Shown here: positions 45,393-53,884 of the stretch, piece after piece
How the letters are laid out: every line of letters begins with the position of its first letter
Numbering within the stretch: the stretch's first letter is position 1
Source: Schleiferia thermophila
GTDB taxonomy: Bacteria; Bacteroidota; Bacteroidia; Flavobacteriales; Schleiferiaceae
Length of the DNA: 64,000 nucleotides
Direction: 5' to 3'
Assembly (NCBI RefSeq): GCF_003337435.1
Contig: NZ_QPJS01000001.1
Coordinates: 1-64,000, forward strand
The notes under the pieces: model-generated
The model's database searches: none
What the model saw: the letters and a program-made list of their open reading frames with translations, nothing else
Told to the model about the DNA's origin: nothing
Translations under genes and position numbers: made by a program

Positions 45393-45671
45393 ATGGCCAA
45401 AAAACAATACAATTTCGATAAACTCATGGAACTGCTTAGCAAAGAGCCTTGGCCTCAGGTGTATTACTTCAAATTTATCGTACCAGCCGATAACAAACTT
45501 ATCGCAAGAGTGCAATCCCTGTTTAACTCACAAGAAGCAAACATCAGCATGCGCAGGTCTTCCAAAGGCAAATACATCACCATATCAGCTAAAGAAATGA
45601 TGCTCTCTGCCGAAAGCGTTGTCGAAAGGTATAAAAAAGCCTCAGAAATCGAAGGTATCATATCCCTTTAG
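45393..45671 (+). CDS. DUF493 family protein (YbeD-like)
   Basis: The 92-residue cytoplasmic protein has the ferredoxin-like alpha-beta fold of the DUF493/YbeD family: WPQVYYFKFIVPADNKLIARVQSLF, then SMRRSSKGKYITISAKEMMLSAESVVERYKKASEIEGII. Length matches the family. ATG 45393 gives the usual start; a longer frame from 45228 would run back through the ompH gene. Function unknown. It may head a unit with the LD-carboxypeptidase 15 bases downstream. Confidence 0.85.
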   Translation: MAKKQYNFDKLMELLSKEPWPQVYYFKFIVPADNKLIARVQSLFNSQEANISMRRSSKGKYITISAKEMMLSAESVVERYKKASEIEGIISL

Positions 45672-45686
45672 CACACCTATACTGCC

Positions 45687-46619
45687 ATGACAATACCAAT
45701 AATCCCTCTGCTTAAGCCAGGGGATAAAGTATTTCTTCATGCTCCGGCCAGGGCCATAGATACATCCATAGCTCAAGCAGCCGTCGAAATCATGACATCA
45801 CATGGTTTGAAAGTAGAATCTGGAAACACCCTCACTACCAAATACCTTCAGTGGTCAGCACCAGACATTGACCGTGCAAAAGAACTTACCAATGCGATTG
45901 CCCGGCCTGATATCAAAGCCATTTTTATGGCACGAGGAGGTTACGGATGTGTCCGTATCATCGACCATGTCGACTTCAGCCCATTGCATAAGTATCCAAA
46001 GTGGCTGGTCGGATTTAGCGATATCACTTGTATATTGGCTCATCTATGGCAAAGCCAGAAAATGCCTTCCCTACACGCACCAATGCTTATCAATTTCAAA
46101 GACAACACTCCGGAAAGCATCCATTCCATCTTTCAACAACTGATTACGGGCCGTGGTGAACTTTTCGGAGACGATGGTATCCCGGGCACTGCCGTAGGTC
46201 ACCTGATCGGTGGCAACCTTTCTGTTCTTTATTCACTCCTGGGCTCTGTCTCCTTCCCGGACCTCAAAAACAGCATACTAATCCTCGAAGATGTTGACGA
46301 ATACTCGTATCACATTGACCGCATGCTCTATGCCCTTCGGAGAGCAGGTGCTTTTCAACACTTGGCAGGTCTGGTAGTAGGCTCCTTTACATCCATTCGC
46401 GACCACGATGTTTCTTTCGGCTACACCGTACACGAAATATTTCTCCATCACTTCGCCTCCATGGGCATTCCGGTAGCATTCGGTGCCAATATAGGCCATC
46501 ATCGCGATCAGCGAGCCTTCATTCACGGAGCTATGGCTACCCTCGACGTTTCCCCGCAACAAACCTGGTCACTGCAATGGCACTACATCACAAAACAGGA
46601 AAAGGAGGAGAACAATTAG
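45687..46619 (+). CDS. LD-carboxypeptidase (peptidase family S66)
   Basis: The 310-residue enzyme removes the terminal D-alanine from tetrapeptide murein fragments during recycling, or is MccF-like. The nucleophile Ser111 is in WLVGFSDITC; the general base pair is visible as LEDVDEYSYHIDRML and GHHRDQRAFIHG. KAIFMARGGYGCVRIIDHVDF is the conserved glycine loop. No signal peptide, so it acts in the cytoplasm. It overlaps yraN by 43 bases, so the two are tightly linked. Confidence 0.92.
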   Translation: MTIPIIPLLKPGDKVFLHAPARAIDTSIAQAAVEIMTSHGLKVESGNTLTTKYLQWSAPDIDRAKELTNAIARPDIKAIFMARGGYGCVRIIDHVDFSPLHKYPKWLVGFSDITCILAHLWQSQKMPSLHAPMLINFKDNTPESIHSIFQQLITGRGELFGDDGIPGTAVGHLIGGNLSVLYSLLGSVSFPDLKNSILILEDVDEYSYHIDRMLYALRRAGAFQHLAGLVVGSFTSIRDHDVSFGYTVHEIFLHHFASMGIPVAFGANIGHHRDQRAFIHGAMATLDVSPQQTWSLQWHYITKQEKEENN

Positions 46620-46936
46620 CAGCCGAATACCTCCTTAAAAAAGGCCACAAAATTCTCGAGCGAAACTGGCGCTGGGACAAAGCCGAAATCGATATCATAT
46701 CCCTCGATGCAAACTTTCTGGTATTTACCGAAGTCAAAACACGCTCAGGCTATCCGGTCCCTGAGGCCTACGAAACCCTTAACGAATCAAAAATGACCCA
46801 CTATGCCGAGGCTTCCGAAGCCTATCTCGAATGGAAAAACCTCGATCACGAAGTCCGTTTCGATTTTATCGTCGTATGGCTCATTCCCGGAAAAGACCCC
46901 ATTATCCGCCATTTCCCCTTTGCCTTTAATCCCTGA
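46577..46936 (+). CDS. YraN family putative endonuclease (UPF0102)
   Basis: The 119-residue protein has the restriction-endonuclease-like core of YraN/UPF0102: GKGGEQLAAEYLLKKGHKILERNWR, KAEIDIISLDANFLVFTEVKTR and a C-terminal FDFIVVWL. The E-D-E-K residues (GEQ, AEIDII, EVK) match a PD-(D/E)xK site. Its biochemical role is not established. The start lies well inside the LD-carboxypeptidase gene. Confidence 0.9.
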   Translation: MALHHKTGKGGEQLAAEYLLKKGHKILERNWRWDKAEIDIISLDANFLVFTEVKTRSGYPVPEAYETLNESKMTHYAEASEAYLEWKNLDHEVRFDFIVVWLIPGKDPIIRHFPFAFNP

Positions 46937-47075
46937 ATAACAGCCTAAATACCGCCCGGAACATTTGTACCAAAAAATGAAATTAAATATTCCTTAGGCA
47001 GGTGTGCAACAAAAGTTACGCAATCCTTGTTATAAGCATCGTTTCTTTACACTAAATTTTAATCTATCAAACTAA

Positions 47076-47441
47076 ATGGCAACCATAAAACTAACCACCG
47101 AAGATTTTAAAGAAAAAATCTTTGACTATACAAAAGAAAAAGAGTGGAAATACAAAGGTCAACGTCCCGCACTTATTGATTTCTATGCAGACTGGTGCGC
47201 CCCCTGCCGCATGGTAGCACCCATCCTGGAAGAGCTCTCCGAGGAATACAAAAATCAAATCGATATCTACAAAGTAGATACAGAAGCCGAAGAAGAACTC
47301 TCCGCAGTATTTGGCATCCAAAGCATCCCAACCTTCCTTTTTATCCCTATGGAAGGCTTGCCCATGATGCAACCGGGAGCCCTTCCAAAAAATGTATTTA
47401 AAAAAGCCATCGACCAGGAGCTGCTCAAGCAAAAAGCTTAA
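47076..47441 (+). CDS. trxA: Thioredoxin
   Basis: The 121-residue cytoplasmic oxidoreductase has the redox site WCAPC at residues 40-44 in LIDFYADWCAPCRMVAPILEEL, the buried YKVDTEAEEEL strand and the cis-proline in IQSIPTFLFIP. It is about 12 residues longer than E. coli thioredoxin because of an N-terminal extension. It reduces protein disulfides. It stands alone with its own terminator. Confidence 0.93.
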   Translation: MATIKLTTEDFKEKIFDYTKEKEWKYKGQRPALIDFYADWCAPCRMVAPILEELSEEYKNQIDIYKVDTEAEEELSAVFGIQSIPTFLFIPMEGLPMMQPGALPKNVFKKAIDQELLKQKA

Positions 47442-47463
47442 TCTGTCACAACACATCACCACT

Positions 47464-47502
47464 AAAAATCCCGTAGCTCTGATTGAGCCATGGGATTTTT
47501 TA
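47464..47502 (+). terminator. Rho-independent terminator after trxA
   Basis: AAAATCCC (47465-47472) pairs with GGGATTTT (47492-47499) and contains an inner GCTC/GAGC stem; a T-run follows, 24 bases after the trxA stop. Confidence 0.88.
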
Positions 47503-47665
47503 TTTCCCTACATTTCAGCAAGTTTTGGAAATTTCTGCATGCACCTATCCCTCTTAATTGACAATTATCAGCACTACCAGCAGGTTTCAATTTTACCTTA
47601 GCCGCGAAATTTGAAGCTCCGGCTTCAGCTTTCATCACACGGATTAGTAACCAAACACTTTTAAA

Positions 47666-49492
47666 ATGAGCGATTATTCCAAAGACGTAAAACACAAGAA
47701 ACTGCTCAACTGGGTTCACCAAATGCAGGAATTGCTCAAACCCGATAGAGTTCACTGGTGTGACGGAACGGAAGATGAGTACCAGGCTATGTGCAATGCC
47801 CTTGTCAAAAAAGGTACTTTCATACCGCTGAACCCGGAAAAAAGACCCGGGAGTTATGCGTGTTTTTCCGATCCCTCAGATGTAGCTCGCGTAGAAGATC
47901 GCACCTTTATATGCAGTCTCCGGGAAGAAGACGCCGGCCCGACCAACAACTGGATGGCCCCTGAAAAAATGAAAGCCATACTGCAGCCCCTCTTCGATGG
48001 CAGTATGCAGGGCCGCACCATGTACGTCATACCCTTCTGTATGGGTCCGCTTGACTCACCCCTCTCACAGTTTGGTGTGCAGATCACCGACAGCGAATAC
48101 GTCGTTATCAATATGCGCATCATGACCCGCATGGGCAAAGCCGTGATCGACAAACTAGGAGCCGATGGCGAATTCGTAGAGGCCGTACATACCGTCGGAG
48201 CACCCCTGAAACCCGGCCAGCAGGATACCAAGTGGCCCTGTAACCCCACAGTCAAATACATAGTCCACTACCCCGAAGAACGCAGCATCTGGTCCTATGG
48301 ATCAGGCTACGGCGGCAATGCCCTCCTTGGCAAAAAATGCTTCGCCCTGCGCATCGCCTCCGTTATGGGTCGCGACGAAGGCTGGCTCGCTGAACACATG
48401 CTCATACTCGGCGTCAAAAGCCCGGGAGGCTCCAAAAAGTACGTAGCCGCTGCCTTCCCGAGCGCCTGTGGCAAGACCAACTTCGCCATGCTGATCCCAC
48501 CAAAAGGACTGGAAGGCTGGGAAGTCACCACCGTAGGCGATGACATCGCCTGGATACGCGAAGGCGAGGACGGCCGCCTCTATGCCATCAACCCCGAGTC
48601 AGGCTATTTCGGTGTAGCCCCCGGAACCAGTGCCCACACCAACCCCAACGCCATGGCTACCATCAGCCGGAATACCATCTTTACCAACGTAGGCGTTACC
48701 CCTGATGGGGATGTTTGGTGGGAAGGCATCGGCTGGCCCATGCCCGAAGGCACCATCAACTGGAAAGGACAAGTCCATGACCCCAATTCAGGCGAACCCT
48801 GCGCCCACCCCAATGCACGCTTTACCGTATCGGCCAGCCAAAATCCGGCCATCGACAGCGAATGGGAAAACCCCTCCGGCGTACCCATCTCAGCCTTTAT
48901 CTTCGGCGGCCGGCGCAGCACCACCGTCCCCCTCGTCTACCAGGCCTTTAACTGGAACTTCGGCGTCTACTCCGCAGCCACCATGGGCTCCGAAATGACC
49001 GCAGCCGCCTTTGGTCAGATCGGTAAAGTCCGCCGTGATCCCTTCGCCATGCTCCCCTTCGCCGGTTACCATATGGCCGACTACTTCAACCACTGGCTCA
49101 ATTTCGGCCGAAAACTCAAAAACCCACCCCGCATCTTCGCCGTCAACTGGTTTCGAAAAGATAAAGACGGAAAATTCCTCTGGCCCGGCTTCGGCGAAAA
49201 CATGCGCGTCCTGAAGTGGATCTTCCAGCGCGCCAGCGGACAGACCTCAGCCGTAGAAAGTCCCATCGGCTGGATGCCCCGCTACAAAGACATCGACTGG
49301 ACCGGACTGGACTACACCCCAGAACAATTCGAAGAAGTCATGCGCATCGACACCAAAGAATGGAAAGCCGAAATCCTCTCCCACCAGGAACTCTTCGAAA
49401 CCATGTACGACAAAATGCCGAAAGAGTTCTTTTACATGCGCGAACTCATCCTCTCCAGCATCTGGCGCAAACCCGATGACTGGCATGTATAG
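47666..49492 (+). CDS. pckG: Phosphoenolpyruvate carboxykinase (GTP)
   Basis: The 608-residue enzyme interconverts oxaloacetate and PEP with GTP/GDP, for gluconeogenesis. The kinase loop [13 protein letters not shown] (residues 264-276) contains the reactive Cys268 of the GTP class, not the ATP-class motif. Other family blocks are [38 protein letters not shown] and [20 protein letters not shown]. Length is standard. Its codons are markedly C-ending and GC-rich compared with most of the window, consistent with high expression or a different ancestry. A strong terminator follows. Confidence 0.96.
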   Translation: MSDYSKDVKHKKLLNWVHQMQELLKPDRVHWCDGTEDEYQAMCNALVKKGTFIPLNPEKRPGSYACFSDPSDVARVEDRTFICSLREEDAGPTNNWMAPEKMKAILQPLFDGSMQGRTMYVIPFCMGPLDSPLSQFGVQITDSEYVVINMRIMTRMGKAVIDKLGADGEFVEAVHTVGAPLKPGQQDTKWPCNPTVKYIVHYPEERSIWSYGSGYGGNALLGKKCFALRIASVMGRDEGWLAEHMLILGVKSPGGSKKYVAAAFPSACGKTNFAMLIPPKGLEGWEVTTVGDDIAWIREGEDGRLYAINPESGYFGVAPGTSAHTNPNAMATISRNTIFTNVGVTPDGDVWWEGIGWPMPEGTINWKGQVHDPNSGEPCAHPNARFTVSASQNPAIDSEWENPSGVPISAFIFGGRRSTTVPLVYQAFNWNFGVYSAATMGSEMTAAAFGQIGKVRRDPFAMLPFAGYHMADYFNHWLNFGRKLKNPPRIFAVNWFRKDKDGKFLWPGFGENMRVLKWIFQRASGQTSAVESPIGWMPRYKDIDWTGLDYTPEQFEEVMRIDTKEWKAEILSHQELFETMYDKMPKEFFYMRELILSSIWRKPDDWHV

Positions 49493-49514
49493 CACATCAG
49501 CAAATCCTTTACTA

Positions 49515-49543
49515 CACACCCGGCACCAAAGCCGGGTTTTTTC
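49515..49543 (+). terminator. Rho-independent terminator after pckG
   Basis: CCCGGC (49519-49524) and GCCGGG (49531-49536) with a 6-base loop are followed by a run of six T residues, starting 27 bases after the stop. Confidence 0.92.
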
Positions 49544-49564
49544 TTTCATCTCCTATTCATTCCC

Positions 49565-49694
49565 TTGGGCGTGCCCCCGCGCGCCGGCCTGATGGCCTTT
49601 CCGCGCGGGGTCGGGCTGCTCCGGGGTGCGCTTCGCTCCCGTGCTCCGCTGCGCTGCGCACCGCCCTGCGGGCGCCCTCCGCATCCCTCACGCA
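49565..49694. repeat. Highly structured GC-rich intergenic element (putative dispersed repeat)
   Basis: The element begins GGGCGTGCCC (49567-49576), continues with a long hairpin whose arms CCCCGCGCG (49575-49583) and CGCGCGGGG (49602-49610) enclose GGCC-TGAT-GGCC, passes TCGGGCTGCTCC, then a stem GGTGCGC (49625-49631)/GCGCACC (49656-49662) and a small GCCC-TGC-GGGC hairpin (49663-49673), and ends GCATCCCTCACGC (49681-49693). It is far more GC-rich than the surroundings and has no believable ORF. The head GGGCGTGCC, the middle GGTCGGGCT and the tail GCATCCCTCACGC resemble a recurrent intergenic element I associate with Bacteroidota genomes (from memory, unverified). Whether it is RNA, mobile, or a REP-like repeat is unknown. 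Confidence 0.6.
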
Positions 49695-50240
49695 GTACTC
49701 CCCCCTGCAAGTCCACACCCCCACCACATTCCAACCTTTCAACCGACCAATCCGACCCATAATCCGGCTCCCACTCCCTTACAATCCTCCGCGTAACCAC
49801 TCCTTATTGAACTTCCATATCCCGCACACACCCGCTTTCCAATTGCTTCATTAGCCACAAAACCACGCCTGCATCAGGCCTCCCTGTGCTAAAACTACCG
49901 GCTCGCTCAGCTCCGCAAGCCCGCCAATCCCCCAATTTCCGGCCTATCCAATGCCATCCCGGACCCATTGCCTATAGCTTGCCTTTCCCTTTCATCTCTT
50001 CCCTTTTCATGCACCTGAACATCTCCCTTTATTCACTTTTCTCTTTTTTCACACTTCTGCGCGGTCTTCAGACGGGCTGCCCTTCACCGGCACATATTCC
50101 GGAAACAGGCTCCCACCCTCACAGGCCTTTGGCACTGGTTGAGGCCCGCAGGCTCCGTCCGGCCTCTGAGGACTACTGCCCTTCGATCAGGAGGCTATTG
50201 GCATCCTGATTATGCAGGGATTGCCGGTCGAGATAGTTTT
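49695..50240. other. Long non-coding stretch, pyrimidine-rich on the + strand
   Basis: No ORF with believable protein composition. The + strand is rich in C and T between about 49700 and 50100, with short direct and inverted motifs, and its composition differs from both neighbouring genes. Forward ORFs at 49886 and 50139 are proline- and serine-rich shadows without domains. Confidence 0.5.
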
Positions 50241-50320
50241 CTTGCCGGGCGTAGCCTTTGTCGGTTTAAGAGTCAGGAAGCTACGCGATGGAATAGCCCG
50301 ATCGGACGTGGCTTAGATGA
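50241..50320. repeat. Second structured intergenic segment (nested inverted repeats)
   Basis: GCGTAGC (50249-50255) pairs with GCTACGC (50280-50286) around a 24-base loop, and CGGGC just outside the left arm can pair with GCCCG about 50297-50301. This nested palindrome lies in the same non-coding interval as the GC-rich element and may be another RNA-like or repeat segment. Confidence 0.35.
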
Positions 50321-50564
50321 AGTGTTACAAGATAGCGTATTCATTTATTGGGCACTGCAAGCGCCTTACGGCCCGGTCAAATGTGATTATGTTTTATTCA
50401 TTGGGTGTACCAGCTGACAAGAAACAGCTTTATGCGGTAAGCTTTATCAAAAATTCTCTTTAAAAGCTCAAAGCCGATTCTGTAGAATTTTTTAAAAATG
50501 CTTTCCGTCCTTTATACAGATGAACAATTCCTTTTTTGCCAGCGTCGTAAATAAAAAAATTACA

Positions 50565-50915
50565 ATGCCCACTCTGATCTTTAAAGGCAAAAAAATTGAA
50601 ATTGACCAATCCAAAACCTTGAGAAATCAGCTCATCAAACATGGGGTGTCCCCGCACAATTATGCAGCTGAAATCATTAATTGCCGTGGAATAGGGACCT
50701 GTGGTACCTGTGCTATAAAAATTGTGGACGGACTATATACTCCACCCACCCGACAAGAAAAATGGCGTTTAAACTTTCCTCCCTTTAAAAACGGCCTACA
50801 AGCCGGATTTCGCCTTTCTTGCCAGACCAGAATTCTCTCTGACTCCATTGCAGAAAAAGGCATTGGATTTTGGGGAGAAAAATTTTATGATAAAAGTACA
50901 TCATCCGTCGGGTAA
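50565..50915 (+). CDS. Plant-type [2Fe-2S] ferredoxin
   Basis: The 116-residue protein is a small electron carrier with the ferredoxin pattern C40-x5-C46-x2-C49 (NCRGIGTCGTCAI) and a fourth cysteine C86 in FRLSCQTRIL. The ubiquitin-like beta-grasp start (PTLIFKGKKIEIDQSKTLRNQLIKHG) is clear. I chose ATG 50565; an upstream ATG at 50520 adds 15 residues without the fold. Its redox partner is not adjacent. It stands between the structured intergenic region and the acyltransferase gene. Confidence 0.88.
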   Translation: MPTLIFKGKKIEIDQSKTLRNQLIKHGVSPHNYAAEIINCRGIGTCGTCAIKIVDGLYTPPTRQEKWRLNFPPFKNGLQAGFRLSCQTRILSDSIAEKGIGFWGEKFYDKSTSSVG

Positions 50916-51033
50916 TTCTCTGTGGTATTTTCTATTAATCTGTCCCCTGAAAATGCTGATGAAAAACCGAAATTTTCAAATTCCGAAGGGGTCCTTTTAT
51001 ATCAGAGAGAAGTTCTTAAGGAAAACAAAAAAC

Positions 51034-51615
51034 TCAGTAAATCTTGGGATTATAAAGTTCCGGATATTTCCCTTTAACGTCTTTATACGTCTCCTCAATG
51101 ATTTTCATATCTTGTTCAAAGTTGCCGGTGGGTTTGAGAACTTTCAGTACTCCGGTTTCTTTTTTTTCATAGTCAGCAAATCCCAGCGTTATATTGCAAG
51201 AGGCCAGCTGAGCAATATGGTAAAAACCTGTTTTCCATCGATCAACTCGTTTACGCGTTCCTTCAGCCGGCACTAAAATCACCATATCGTGGTTTTGTTT
51301 CAAAAGGTTGGCAGCGTATTCCACCAGATTGTTCTTCATTTTTTTTCTATTTACACCAATAGCACCTGTCCATCGGAAAAACCAACCGATTATCGATTTG
51401 GTGTAGGTGTCTTTTATAAAATACCTGAAAGGAATCTTCATCTTCCAGAAAGCAAATAAAGCAATGGGAAAATCCCAGTTGGAAGTGTGTGGAGCTGCCA
51501 CCATTACGGTCCCTTTTATCATATTATAGTCAGATACTTTCAACTTCCATCCTGAGACCTTAAAAAAAATACTTGCCAGTAGATATCTCACAATTGTTTT
51601 CTGATTAGATTGCAA
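51034..51615 (-). CDS. 1-acyl-sn-glycerol-3-phosphate acyltransferase-like protein (PlsC family)
   Basis: The 193-residue acyltransferase has the catalytic HxxxxD motif HTSNWD (residues 43-48) and the second motif PAEGTRKR, with FFRWTGAIGVNRKK between. It is smaller than E. coli PlsC and may act on lysophosphatidic acid or another lysolipid or ornithine-lipid acceptor. The start is TTG 51615; a -7 element lies 20 bases upstream on the minus strand. It is divergent from recG. Confidence 0.85.
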   Translation of the reverse strand: MQSNQKTIVRYLLASIFFKVSGWKLKVSDYNMIKGTVMVAAPHTSNWDFPIALFAFWKMKIPFRYFIKDTYTKSIIGWFFRWTGAIGVNRKKMKNNLVEYAANLLKQNHDMVILVPAEGTRKRVDRWKTGFYHIAQLASCNITLGFADYEKKETGVLKVLKPTGNFEQDMKIIEETYKDVKGKYPELYNPKIY

Positions 51616-51634
51616 CTTAATTTGTAATATCTTC

Positions 51635-51642
51635 CAAAACTA
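51635..51642 (-). promoter_or_regulatory. -7 element TAGTTTTG of the acyltransferase gene
   Basis: The minus strand reads TAGTTTTG, fitting TAnnTTTG, 19 bases before the TTG start at 51615. The -33 box is unclear. Confidence 0.4.
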
Positions 51643-51699
51643 AAACAATTTCTAATCAATCGAAGTTGAAAAACACAATTTTGCAAAAATCAGCAGAAT

Positions 51700-53808
51700 T
51701 TGAACTTTGACCTTGCTAAAACGCCCGTTGAGTATATCAAAGGTGTCGGTCCTAAAAAGGGGGAATTGCTCCGAAAAGAGCTTGATATCCACACCTTGGA
51801 ACATCTTCTGATGTACTATCCGTTTAGATATGTAGATCGCACCAACTTCAATACCATATCAGAAATAAGAAGTAATGATATTGATTATCAGGTAATTGGT
51901 AAATTTAGGGGGCTTTCAGAAAATAAAACCAAGAACGGACGAAAATTACTTTCTGCATTCTTTTACGATGCTACAGGAACGGTTGAAGTTACCTGGTTTC
52001 ACGGATTTAAGTGGATTAAAGAATTTATAAAACCCGATCTAGAGTATGTTTTGTTTGGAAAGCCAAATTACTTCAACGGAAGCTATTCTTTTATTCACCC
52101 GGAGTTGGAGGTCAAAGGTGAACAGGTATCAGTTTCCTTTGGCAAGCTTCAACCGATTTATTCCACTACTGAAAAGCTCTCTGCCATTGGGCTCCACTCA
52201 AAAGGAATCTCAAAAATACTTCAAAATGCCCTTGAAATCGTCAAGGGCAAATGGAATGAAATTTTACCTCAAAGTGTGATCGAACAATTTAATTTAATTG
52301 ATAGGGAGGAAGCATTTACTCAGATTCACTTTCCAACTACTCAGGAACACCTGCATCAGGCGAAACTTCGGTTAAAATTTGAAGAATTATTTTTTATCCA
52401 GGTTTCAGTGGTTTGGCAAAAAATGTTTATAAAGCACAACCAAAAAGGGTTTGTTTTCCATGAAAAAACAAACTTTCTCAAAAGGTTTTATCGAGAAAAG
52501 CTCCCGTTTAACCTCACTAATGCACAAATCAAAGTGCTACGGGAAATAAGAGCTGATGTCACCTCAGGTCATCAGATGAATCGCTTACTTCAAGGCGATG
52601 TAGGAAGTGGTAAGACTTTAGTCGCATTGATTAGTATGCTTATGGCGGTAGACGCAGGGCATCAGGCCTGTCTGATGGCTCCTACTGAAATTTTGGCCCA
52701 GCAGCATTTTCAAACCATTTCGGAGTTGCTTGATGGACTTCCAGTTCAGGTCAGACTACTCACCGGCAATACCAAAGCTTCCTTAAGAAAAGAAATCAGT
52801 CAGATGCTCTCCGATGGATCTTTGAAAATATTAATCGGCACCCACGCATTGATCGAAGACTCTGTACGATTTAAAAACCTCGGGCTGGCAGTCATTGATG
52901 AACAACACAGATTCGGTGTGGAGCAGCGGGCTAAACTTTGGAGCAAAAACAGACTGCCTCCTCACATTTTGGTGATGACGGCCACCCCAATACCTCGTAC
53001 TTTGGCTATGACTCTGTACGGGGATCTGGATGTGTCCATCATAGATGAAATGCCGCCCGGGCGCACTCCGGTGGCCACTTATCACATCACTGAAGCTCAT
53101 CGGCTTAAACTCTATGGATTCATTAAGCAGCAAATAGCCAAAGGACGTCAGGTGTATATCGTTTATCCGCTAATCGAAGAATCGGAAAAACTCGACTTAC
53201 TAGCCCTGGAAGAGGGTATCGAAAGCCTTCAACGCATATTTCCCCTACCAGACTACCAGTTCAGCGTTGTACACGGCAAAATGCCTCCTGATGTAAAGGC
53301 ACATGAAATGGACCGATTTGTCAAAGGAATTAGCAACATTATGGTCTCCACAACCGTCATTGAAGTAGGTGTCAATGTCCCTAATGCTACCATTATGGTC
53401 ATTGAAAATGCCGAACGCTTTGGACTTTCTCAGCTACATCAACTGAGAGGCAGAGTTGGACGAGGGGCTGAAAAATCATATTGCTTTCTGATGACGGGAA
53501 ATAAAATCTCATCAGATGCCAAAGTGCGAATTGAAACCATGTGCCAGACCAATGATGGATTTAAAATTGCAGAAATAGACCTTAAGCTTCGAGGCCCGGG
53601 TGAAATCTCAGGCACCCGACAGAGTGGATTGGCAAGGTTAAAGATTGCCAATCTCGCTACCGACCAGGATATTATTCAGATTACGCGCGAGGCTGCTTTC
53701 AATCTCTATAAAGTTGATCCCGAGCTATCAAAGCCCGAACACAAAAATACCAAACTTTACTACCAGCACCTTTATGCACACAATTCACACTATGCTAAAA
53801 TCAGTTAA
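51700..53808 (+). CDS. recG: ATP-dependent DNA helicase RecG
   Basis: The 702-residue helicase reverses stalled replication forks and processes branched DNA. It has the N-terminal wedge (OB-fold) domain (VDRTNFNTISEI ... GTVEVTWFHG), Walker A GDVGSGKT at residues 299-306, Walker B DEQH at 400-403, and the helicase C-terminal motifs (VSTTVIEVGVNVPNATIMVIENAERFGLSQLHQLRGRVGRG). Start is TTG 51700, giving MNFDLAKTPVEYIKGVGPKK, the usual N-terminus. Length is normal. Confidence 0.95.
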   Translation: MNFDLAKTPVEYIKGVGPKKGELLRKELDIHTLEHLLMYYPFRYVDRTNFNTISEIRSNDIDYQVIGKFRGLSENKTKNGRKLLSAFFYDATGTVEVTWFHGFKWIKEFIKPDLEYVLFGKPNYFNGSYSFIHPELEVKGEQVSVSFGKLQPIYSTTEKLSAIGLHSKGISKILQNALEIVKGKWNEILPQSVIEQFNLIDREEAFTQIHFPTTQEHLHQAKLRLKFEELFFIQVSVVWQKMFIKHNQKGFVFHEKTNFLKRFYREKLPFNLTNAQIKVLREIRADVTSGHQMNRLLQGDVGSGKTLVALISMLMAVDAGHQACLMAPTEILAQQHFQTISELLDGLPVQVRLLTGNTKASLRKEISQMLSDGSLKILIGTHALIEDSVRFKNLGLAVIDEQHRFGVEQRAKLWSKNRLPPHILVMTATPIPRTLAMTLYGDLDVSIIDEMPPGRTPVATYHITEAHRLKLYGFIKQQIAKGRQVYIVYPLIEESEKLDLLALEEGIESLQRIFPLPDYQFSVVHGKMPPDVKAHEMDRFVKGISNIMVSTTVIEVGVNVPNATIMVIENAERFGLSQLHQLRGRVGRGAEKSYCFLMTGNKISSDAKVRIETMCQTNDGFKIAEIDLKLRGPGEISGTRQSGLARLKIANLATDQDIIQITREAAFNLYKVDPELSKPEHKNTKLYYQHLYAHNSHYAKIS

Positions 53809-53846
53809 CACTTTAAACAAAATGATTTCTATCCTTTCTAAGTTTC

Positions 53847-53854
53847 TAAATTTG
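53847..53854 (+). promoter_or_regulatory. -7 element TAAATTTG before the M43 protease
   Basis: TAAATTTG matches TAnnTTTG and ends 30 bases before ATG 53885; no TTG at the -33 distance. Confidence 0.4.
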
Positions 53855-53884
53855 TAAAAAAGATAAGATTATTTAACACTTATA

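Noticed and set aside
45941-45955. GGYGC instead of GGYGS in the LD-carboxypeptidase, suspected loss of the nucleophile
   Set aside because: The S66 nucleophile is the serine in GFSDIT, which is present (Ser111); the glycine loop varies naturally.
48705-49549. Several long shadow frames within pckG on both strands
   Set aside because: They follow from the GC-rich codon use of pckG and have no independent signals.
49546-49800. Open minus-strand frames across the GC-rich intergenic element
   Set aside because: They exist because GC-rich DNA has few stop codons; the translations are arginine-, glycine- and proline-rich without fold character.
49886-50417. Forward ORFs of about 90-107 codons in the long intergenic interval
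   Set aside because: Low-complexity Pro/Ser/Leu-rich translations with no domain and no promoter-like element.
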